Assembly: GCF_000711895.1 (NCBI RefSeq)
Contig: NZ_JONO01000044.1
Coordinates: forward strand, 1-43,888
Direction: 5' to 3'
DNA length: 43,888 bases
From: Photorhabdus australis DSM 17609
GTDB taxonomy: Bacteria > Pseudomonadota > Gammaproteobacteria > Enterobacterales > Enterobacteriaceae
Program-made: the position numbers and the translations under genes
In this document: one piece after another, positions 8,985 through 16,108 of the stretch
Layout: every line of letters begins with the position of its first letter
Position numbering within the stretch: position 1 is the stretch's first letter
The notes under the pieces: model-generated
Told to the model about the DNA's origin: nothing
Seen by the model: the letters and a program-made list of their open reading frames with translations, nothing else
Database searches by the model: none

Positions 8985-9941
8985 ATGGCAAACATCCTTA
9001 AATATGGCGACACAGTAAAAATATTAAATAGCTACAGAAACTGGGATGGTGGATATCTCAGCGTATATGGAACGAGTGGTATTTCAGATGGAAAATATGC
9101 GGTAATAACGACTCCTCACGCAGGATCATTCTGGAGAATTGAATCAGGAACGGGAAAGCCGATAGGCAATGAAGTCATTAACAATGATGTTATTTTACTT
9201 CACAATCTTTATCAATGTAATGGCGGCTACTTAGGGTATTATGAGTCATCAAGTCAACAGGTTCCAGAAGGCGAAATATATCCAATACACACATCAGATA
9301 TAAACATCCGCCCTGCAACATTAGAATGGATTATTTATTCTGATATGCCATCTATCGATGGAAAAATCAAAGAAGACGAAAGCATTACCTTATATAACAG
9401 GTGGGGAACTAAAGGTTTTCTTGACACTAGTGGTTGGGTTGAACTCCCTGACACATTATTTCATGTATATACTTCGGCTAATAATTTTCGTAAGCCCTAT
9501 ACCGGCCTGTGGAAAATGACACAAGTCAAAGATCCTTGTTTCACTCCCACACCAAAACCCTCCAATTGTGGTGGAGAGTGCGGCACTATTGACGGTAAAT
9601 ACTGTTTCCAATTACCTAAAAGTATTCGATTCGGCCTGACAGCTTACGTTAATACGAACAGTCAACACACGGTAAATGTGTATACTGATGGCATTCTGGT
9701 AGGTACATTAACCGGCCCTGCAACCGATAATGTCATTGGCCCTAAAACTTATACATCAGGTACTGGCAACATCTGTATTGAAATTATAGAAGATGGCAAA
9801 CCCTGCAAACTCCGTTATGCCTATAACACGCTAGATGGAAAACCGGGAACAATCACTATCGGCGCTGAAAATGGAGAACATGGGGAAAATTATAATGACT
9901 GCGTAGTGATATTAAGTTGGCCACTGGAAATATTAACTTAA
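8985..9941 (+). CDS. Two-domain lectin: threefold-repeat (trefoil-like) N-terminus fused to a LecB/PA-IIL-like domain
   Basis: 318 residues. The N-terminal part (1-185) shows three repeats about 60 residues apart: YGDTVKILNSYRNWDGGYLS (7-26), NDVILLHNLYQCNGGYLGYY (67-86) and DESITLYNRWGTKGFLD (131-147). Each is followed by a W-x-hydrophobic strand (FWRIE, LEWII, GLWKM), as expected for a beta-trefoil. It recalls the Photorhabdus Pam/13.6-kDa crystal-protein type, but I am not certain of that. A Pro-rich linker (186-200) leads to residues 205-314, which align with the fucose/mannose lectin LecB of Pseudomonas: FQLPKSIRFGLTAYVN matches FTLPANTRFGVTAFAN, and YNDCVVILSWPL matches the calcium-loop end. 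I start at the ATG at 8985 because it aligns with the paralogue at 10276; an in-frame ATG at 8925 adds 20 residues without homology. There is no signal peptide. Confidence 0.85.
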   Translation: MANILKYGDTVKILNSYRNWDGGYLSVYGTSGISDGKYAVITTPHAGSFWRIESGTGKPIGNEVINNDVILLHNLYQCNGGYLGYYESSSQQVPEGEIYPIHTSDINIRPATLEWIIYSDMPSIDGKIKEDESITLYNRWGTKGFLDTSGWVELPDTLFHVYTSANNFRKPYTGLWKMTQVKDPCFTPTPKPSNCGGECGTIDGKYCFQLPKSIRFGLTAYVNTNSQHTVNVYTDGILVGTLTGPATDNVIGPKTYTSGTGNICIEIIEDGKPCKLRYAYNTLDGKPGTITIGAENGEHGENYNDCVVILSWPLEILT

Positions 9942-9989
9942 AACATGCTGGTAATTTCACTACAAAAAATAAAAAATCATCAATAAATC

Positions 9990-10013
9990 AAAGCGGTATT
10001 ACGCCGCTTTTTG
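9990..10013 (+). terminator. Intrinsic terminator after the fusion lectin gene
   Basis: AAAGCGG and CCGCTTT form a 7-bp GC-containing stem with a 7-base loop, followed directly by TTTG. It lies 48 bases after the stop codon, so the lectin gene is probably monocistronic and the paralogue downstream has its own promoter. Confidence 0.75.
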
Positions 10014-10275
10014 TAAATCACTCCCCATTATCCGATAAAAATTAATTTTTTAATCTTTTCTTTTCCTATCTCCCATTGATATGACTATCCAGTGACACAG
10101 AAATTAGATCTTATTAGTCAATTCAATAAGAACTTATAGAAAAGGAGAAAGAACCTGTTTATTCCGATAGTCGAATCATGAAATGACGTCAGGAATGATG
10201 AAATAATAATATTAAGCAATAATTTCATTATGTTATCAATTATTAGTCAGAAACAACACAATTTTTGAGGAAACT

Positions 10276-10848
10276 ATGGATAATGTACTTAAATACGGAG
10301 ATACCGTGACAATATTAAATAGCTATAAGGATTGGAGCGGTGGATATCTCAGTGTATTTGGCAATGGTAATAAACCCGGCACGAAATATAGCGTGGTAAC
10401 AGTAGATTCATCTTTAGCTATTCATGGAAGAACATGGAGAATTGAATCAGCCATGGAAAAACCTGTTGGTAGTGAAATAATTAATAATGATATTATTTTA
10501 CTCTACAACCTATATTACTGTGATGGCGGTTACTTACGGTACTATGACGTGGCGGATCAATATGAACAATCAGAGGAAATACATCAAGTATACACCTCAG
10601 ATATACGTAAAAAATCAACCCTGGAATGGATTATTCATTGTGAAACTACACCATTAGATGGGAATATCAGAGAGGGCGAAAGTCTCTCTCTATATAATCT
10701 ATGGGGAAATAAAGGTTTCCTTGATACCTATAACCATGCAGGAGACACCGGCTCGTTGTATCAAGTATTTATGTCCAGCAATACGACCCGTAAAAGCCAG
10801 ACCGGCTTGTGGAAAATGACAAAGGTGAATAATCCTTGCTCTCCCTGA
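10276..10848 (+). CDS. Threefold-repeat lectin-like protein, single domain
   Basis: 190 residues, paralogous to the N-terminal half of the upstream fusion lectin. The shared landmarks are LKYGDTVTILNSYKDWSGGY, NNDIILLYNLYYCDGGYL, ESLSLYNLWGNKGFLDTY and the final GLWKMTKV. The threefold repeat and the three Trp strands suggest a beta-trefoil, a common sugar-binding fold. GAGG lies 6 bases before the ATG, so the start is firm. The protein stops at NPCSP, exactly where the paralogue enters its Pro-rich linker, and an ERIC element follows 12 bases after the stop. The LecB domain was either never present or has been lost. It has no signal peptide. Function inferred: carbohydrate binding, perhaps to host or biofilm glycans. 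Confidence 0.82.
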   Translation: MDNVLKYGDTVTILNSYKDWSGGYLSVFGNGNKPGTKYSVVTVDSSLAIHGRTWRIESAMEKPVGSEIINNDIILLYNLYYCDGGYLRYYDVADQYEQSEEIHQVYTSDIRKKSTLEWIIHCETTPLDGNIREGESLSLYNLWGNKGFLDTYNHAGDTGSLYQVFMSSNTTRKSQTGLWKMTKVNNPCSP

Positions 10849-10859
10849 TATATACCCAA

Positions 10860-10984
10860 TATACCCGTTATCTTTCAAGTTGCTTCTTTGTTGGCTGCAC
10901 TCGCTCACCCCGGTCACATCGTTATCTATGCTCCCGGGGATTCGCTCCCTTGCCGTCGCGATCCATCTTGAAATCTATTGGGTA
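10860..10984 (+). repeat. ERIC element, full length, with an extra ERIC end upstream
   Basis: A 125-base ERIC copy from TACCC to GGGTA, flanked by TA. It is preceded at 10851-10859 by TATACCCAA, which matches the inverted end of another ERIC. That suggests a second, mostly lost copy at the same place. Confidence 0.88.
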
Positions 10985-11563
10985 TATCATTGGATTAATT
11001 TTTTATTCATTCATTAATAAAAAATGAACTTAACATAATAAGCTCCCTCAATATAAAGTCATACCTCCATCAATTAGGAATAATCATCAAATAGCGAAGT
11101 AAAACATCTAAGATAAGTCTTTGATTATTCTATTATTGTAATTGGATTTTTATTTTTATAAACCTTTTTGTCCATGAATATTTTAAATGAAATTTCTTGT
11201 TTCGGTCATTTTGTCCGCCCCTATATCACATTAAATGAATTAGCAATAAAACATATGAATATGTCTGAACGGACCAAATTTAACGACCAATCAAGCGTTT
11301 CTGTGATTAAAGGTATGAACGACAACCGATAGTTTGTTACCGACTTTAACAGCAACTGTTTTTTTCCCTTTAAAGGTCGAAAGGCAACAATCGGTACACT
11401 GGCGCTCAATATTTTCCATGCTGGTAAAAGATGGATCGCAACATAAACAGGTTGTCAATCTGAGTGACATCATTGCGCATCTGAATACATCGTTCGAGAG
11501 GAGTCAGTTTCTTTTCTTTGTCTATCACAAGTCCCTATCAGGGTCTGTTGTAAGGAGTGCTTT
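10985..11563. other. Intergenic region upstream of the Tc toxin B gene
   Basis: About 580 bases. The first 230 are very AT-rich; from about 11270 the composition becomes more balanced and short frames open on both strands, none with a recognisable product. The region may hold decayed coding sequence, and the tcB promoter should lie here. The last bases carry AAGGAG 6 nt before the tcB ATG. Confidence 0.4.
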
Positions 11564-14500
11564 ATGCAGGATTCACCCAAAGTATCAGTTACAACGCTGT
11601 CGCTACCCAAAGGTGGGGGCGCTATTAATGGAATGGGAGAAACGCTTAACACCGCCGGTCCAGAAGGAGCGGCAACACTCTCCCTACCGTTACCGCTCTC
11701 CTCTGGACGAGGTGTTGCCCCCGAATTATCTCTGATTTATAGCAGCAGCTCAGGCAATGGACCTTTTGGTATCGGCTGGCAATGTGGTGTCATGACCATC
11801 AGCCGCCGTACTCAACATGGCATCCCGCAATATGGTACTGACGACACATTTTTATCCCCCCAAGGTGAGGTGATGAATATCGCTCTGAATGATCAGGGAC
11901 AACCGGATATCCGTCAGGAGGTTAAGACTCTGCAAGGCATTACCTTGCCTGTTTCCTATACGGTGACCCGCTACCAACCCCGCCAGATACCGGATTTCAG
12001 TAAAATAGAATACTGGCAGCCCGCTTCTGATCAGGAAGAACGTCCTTTCTGGTTGATATCATCACCAGACGGACAACTACACATTCTGGGAAAAACAGCA
12101 CAGGCTTGCCTGACTAATCCGCAAAATGGTCAGCAAATCGCTCAATGGCTATTAGAAGAAACCGTGACTCCAACCGGTGAACATGTCAGCTATCAGTATC
12201 GGGCCGAAGATGAAGCCAATTGCGGCGATAACGAAAAAACACGCCATCCGAATACGACAGCACAACGCTATCTGATACAGGTGAACTACGGAAACGTTAA
12301 ACCACAGACTAACCTGTTCGTGCTGGATAACACACCGCCAGCCCCGGAAGAATGGCTGTTTCATCTGGTCTTTGACCACGGTGAGCGAGATACCTCACTT
12401 TATACCGTACCCGCATGGGATAGCGGTTCAGCACAATGGTCTGTACGCCCGGATACTTTTTCCCGCTATGAATACGGTTTTGAAGTTCGTACCCGCCGCC
12501 TGTGTCAGCAGGTGCTGATGTTTCACCGTATCGCGCGGCTGGCTGGAGAAGCCAATGCTAATAGCACACCAGAGTTGGTCGGGCGTCTGATACTGGACTA
12601 TGACAAAAATGCCAGTGTCACAACATTAATTTCCGCCCGTCAATTGAGCCATGAATCTGATGGCAAGCCAACCGCAATGCCACCACTAGAGTTTGCCTGG
12701 CAACAATTTGATCATGAGAAGATACCGGTCTGGCAACGTTTTGATGCTCTGGATAACTTCAACCCTCAACAACGTTATCAACTCGTTGACCTACGGGGAG
12801 AAGGGTTGCCTGGAATGTTGTATCAAGAACGCGGCGCCTGGTGGTACAAAGCCCCACAACGTCAGGAAGGCAAAGACAGTAATGCAGTCACCTACAGCAA
12901 AATAGCGCCACTGCCCACCCTGCCTGGTTTGCAGGAAAATGCCTCACTGATGGATATCAACGGGGACGGTCAACTGGACTGGGTAGTCACCGCTTCCGGC
13001 ATCCGGGGATATCACAGCCAACAACCCGATGGAAAATGGACACACTTTACGCCAATCAGTGCCTTGCCTGTGGAATATTTCCATCCAAGTGCCCAGTTCG
13101 CCGATCTTATCGGTGCAGGCTTATCCGATTTAGTGTTGATAGGACCGAAAAGTGTGCGTCTGTATGCCAATCAACGTGACGGCTGGCGTAAGGGACAAAA
13201 TGTGCCACAATCCACCGGTATTACCTTACCCATCGCCGGCATCGACGCCCGCAAACTGGTGGCATTCAGTGATATGCTTGGTTCCGGTCAGCAACATCTG
13301 GTAGAAATCAGCGCTAACAGTGTCAATTGCTGGCCCAATTTGGGACATGGCCGTTTCGGTCAGCCACTGCCCCTGCCAGGATTCAATTATCCCGAAAGCA
13401 ATTTTAATCCCGAACGGCTGTTTCTCGCGGATATTGACGGCTCCGGCACGACAGACATTATCTATGTACAATCCAATTCTTTGTTAATTTATCTCAACCA
13501 AAGTGGTAATCAGTTTGACGCACCACTGACATTAGCGTTGCCTGAAGGCGTTCAGTTTGACAACACCTGCCAGCTACAAATTGCTGATATTCAGGGACTA
13601 GGGGTAGCCAGTTTGATACTGACAGTACCTCATATGACACCTCATCACTGGCGTTGTGACCTGTCATTGACCAAGCCTTGGTTATTAAATGTGATGAACA
13701 ATAACCGGGGAGCACATCATACCCTGCATTACCGCAGTTCCGCTCAGTTCTGGCTGGATGAGAAATTACAACTCACCAAAGCGGGCAAACCACCCATCTG
13801 TTACCTACCATTCCCAATGCATCTACTGTGGCACACTGAAATTCAGGATGAAATCAGTGGTAATAAACTTACTAGTGAAGTGAGTTACAGTCACGGCGTT
13901 TGGGATGGCAAAGAGCGAGAATTCAGGGGATTTGGTTGTATCAAACAAACAGACACCACGACTTTTTCCCACAGCACCGCACCTGAACAAGCTTCGCCAT
14001 CACTCAGTGTCAGCTGGTTTGCCACCGGAATTGATGCAGTAGACAATCAGCTGTCCGCAGAATATTGGCAGGGAGATACTCAGGCTTGTACCGAATTCAA
14101 AACCCGCTATACCACCTGGGACAGTACCAACCAAACGGATAAAATTTTCGCCCCCAACGATACACAACGTCACTGGCTAACCAGAGCGATTAAAGGCCAG
14201 TTGCTGCGCAATGAAGTATACGGTCTGGACGGAACCGAGCAGGAAACAATCCCTTATATCGTTAATGAATCACGCTATCAGGTACGGTCTATTCCGGTAG
14301 ATAAAGAAACTGAGCTGTCAGCCTGGGTCTCGGCCATTGAAAACCGCAGTTATCACTACGAGCGTATTATCAGTGATCCGCTGCTCACTCAAACTATCCG
14401 GTTGCAACAAGATATTTTTGGTCAGCTATTACAAAGTGTCGATATCTCCTGGCCCCGCCGGGAAAAACCCGCTGAAAACCCCTACCCGTCAACTCTGCCG

Positions 14501-16030
14501 GATACCCTGTTCGACAGTAGCTATGATGACCAACAGCAGATATTGCGTCTGGTTCGGCAAAAAAATAGCTGGTATCACCTAACTGATGGAGAAAACTGGC
14601 GGTTAGGCTTACCTGACGCTCAACGCAGCGATGTTTATACCCATGACCGGTCTAAAATTCCGGCAGAAGGCATTTCTCTTGAAGTCTTGCTGAAAAAAGA
14701 TGGCTTACTGGCTGATGAAAAAGCCGCGGTTTATCTAGGCCAACAACAGACATTCTATACCGCCGGTCAATCAGAAATACCGCTGGAAAAACCGACGCTT
14801 CAGGCACTGGTTGCATTTAAAGAAACCGCGATGATGGACGATACCTCACTACAGGCTTATGACGGCGTGATTGAGGAACAAACGCTAAACACGGTACTGA
14901 CACAAGCGGGTTATCAGCAAGTGGCACGACTGTTTAATACCGATTCAGAAAGTCCGGTCTGGGTTGCACGACTGGGATATACCGATTACGGAGATGCCAC
15001 ACAGTTCTGGCGGCCCAAAGCTCAACGCAACTCGTTACTGACTGGGAAAACCACATTGAGTTGGGATACCCATCATTGTGCAATAACGCAAACTCAGGAT
15101 GCCGCTGGATTAACGACACAAGCCCGCTACGATTATCGCTTTTTGACACCAATACAATTGACAGATATCAATGATAATCAACATATTGTGACATTGGATG
15201 CTCTGGGACGTGTTATCACCAGCCGGTTCTGGGGAACTGAAGCCGGACAAGCCACAGGCTATTCCACACCAGCAGATAGCCCCTTTACACCACCGGATTC
15301 GGTTGATAAAGCGCTCGTGTTAACGGGCCAGATCCCCGTTGCCCAATGCATCGTCCATGCGATTGAGAGTTGGATGCCATCGTTATCATTAACCCAACTT
15401 TCCGGATCACAGGAAGAAGCCGAAATCCAATGGAAACAACTGCAAACTACTCAAGTCGTGACCGAAGATGGGAAAGTACGTGCGCTTGGTTGGAAACAGG
15501 CCATAGATCGTCAAAAATTGACTGTCCAGATAGCCTCCTTATTAGTGGATATTCCCCGTTTACCTCCACATACGCTAACAATTACTACAGACCGTTACGA
15601 TAACGATCCACAGCAACTACACCAGCAGACCGTCAGCTTCAGTGACGGTTTTGGCCGGTTACTCCAGAGTTCAGTTCGTCACGAATCCGGAGAAGCCTGG
15701 CAACGTAAAGAAGATGGTGGATTAGTCGTCGATACAACTGGATCGCTGGTCAGCGCGCCAACAGATACTCGTTGGGCCGTATCCGGTCGCACGGAATATG
15801 ATGACAAAGGCCAGCCGGTACGCATTTATCAACCCTATTTTCTAAATGACTGGCGCTACGTTAGTGATGACAGTGCTCGGGATGATCTGTTTGCGGATAC
15901 CCACATTTATGATCCATTGGGACGTGAATACAAAGTTATCACTGCGAAGAAATATCTGAGGGAAAAACAGTACACCCCTTGGTTTGTCGTCAGTGAGGAT
16001 GAAAACGACACCGCATCACGAAACCCATAA
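11564..16030 (+). CDS. tcaC: Tc insecticidal toxin complex subunit B (TcaC-like)
   Basis: 1488 residues, a typical TcB length (about 1450-1490). TcB and TcC together form a hollow Rhs cocoon that encloses the toxic C-terminus of TcC; the TcB beta-propeller docks on the TcA pore and acts as a gate. The N-terminus has the SpvB-like signature LSLPKGGGAINGMGE followed by PLSSGRGVAPELSLIYSSSS. FG-GAP-type calcium-loop repeats of the propeller are visible, e.g. MDINGDGQLDWVV (from residue 463) and LADIDGSGTTDIIYV (near 620). The TcdB middle regions and Rhs-type C-terminus (RTEYDDKGQPVRIYQPYFLN) follow. The ending VSEDENDTASRNP is close to what I remember of TcaC of P. luminescens, hence the symbol; TcdB1 is more distant. 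AAGGAG lies 6 nt before the ATG. tccC follows after 78 nt. Confidence 0.95.
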   Translation: MQDSPKVSVTTLSLPKGGGAINGMGETLNTAGPEGAATLSLPLPLSSGRGVAPELSLIYSSSSGNGPFGIGWQCGVMTISRRTQHGIPQYGTDDTFLSPQGEVMNIALNDQGQPDIRQEVKTLQGITLPVSYTVTRYQPRQIPDFSKIEYWQPASDQEERPFWLISSPDGQLHILGKTAQACLTNPQNGQQIAQWLLEETVTPTGEHVSYQYRAEDEANCGDNEKTRHPNTTAQRYLIQVNYGNVKPQTNLFVLDNTPPAPEEWLFHLVFDHGERDTSLYTVPAWDSGSAQWSVRPDTFSRYEYGFEVRTRRLCQQVLMFHRIARLAGEANANSTPELVGRLILDYDKNASVTTLISARQLSHESDGKPTAMPPLEFAWQQFDHEKIPVWQRFDALDNFNPQQRYQLVDLRGEGLPGMLYQERGAWWYKAPQRQEGKDSNAVTYSKIAPLPTLPGLQENASLMDINGDGQLDWVVTASGIRGYHSQQPDGKWTHFTPISALPVEYFHPSAQFADLIGAGLSDLVLIGPKSVRLYANQRDGWRKGQNVPQSTGITLPIAGIDARKLVAFSDMLGSGQQHLVEISANSVNCWPNLGHGRFGQPLPLPGFNYPESNFNPERLFLADIDGSGTTDIIYVQSNSLLIYLNQSGNQFDAPLTLALPEGVQFDNTCQLQIADIQGLGVASLILTVPHMTPHHWRCDLSLTKPWLLNVMNNNRGAHHTLHYRSSAQFWLDEKLQLTKAGKPPICYLPFPMHLLWHTEIQDEISGNKLTSEVSYSHGVWDGKEREFRGFGCIKQTDTTTFSHSTAPEQASPSLSVSWFATGIDAVDNQLSAEYWQGDTQACTEFKTRYTTWDSTNQTDKIFAPNDTQRHWLTRAIKGQLLRNEVYGLDGTEQETIPYIVNESRYQVRSIPVDKETELSAWVSAIENRSYHYERIISDPLLTQTIRLQQDIFGQLLQSVDISWPRREKPAENPYPSTLPDTLFDSSYDDQQQILRLVRQKNSWYHLTDGENWRLGLPDAQRSDVYTHDRSKIPAEGISLEVLLKKDGLLADEKAAVYLGQQQTFYTAGQSEIPLEKPTLQALVAFKETAMMDDTSLQAYDGVIEEQTLNTVLTQAGYQQVARLFNTDSESPVWVARLGYTDYGDATQFWRPKAQRNSLLTGKTTLSWDTHHCAITQTQDAAGLTTQARYDYRFLTPIQLTDINDNQHIVTLDALGRVITSRFWGTEAGQATGYSTPADSPFTPPDSVDKALVLTGQIPVAQCIVHAIESWMPSLSLTQLSGSQEEAEIQWKQLQTTQVVTEDGKVRALGWKQAIDRQKLTVQIASLLVDIPRLPPHTLTITTDRYDNDPQQLHQQTVSFSDGFGRLLQSSVRHESGEAWQRKEDGGLVVDTTGSLVSAPTDTRWAVSGRTEYDDKGQPVRIYQPYFLNDWRYVSDDSARDDLFADTHIYDPLGREYKVITAKKYLREKQYTPWFVVSEDENDTASRNP

Positions 16031-16108
16031 TTTTACCCGTTGCCTCGCAGTACATTGTGGGGCGACATCTACTAACACAATACTATCAACACAATAAGGA
16101 ATATTAAT

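Noticed and set aside
11334-11735. 133-codon frame overlapping the tcaC start
   Set aside because: It runs into the well-supported tcaC gene in another frame and resembles no protein.
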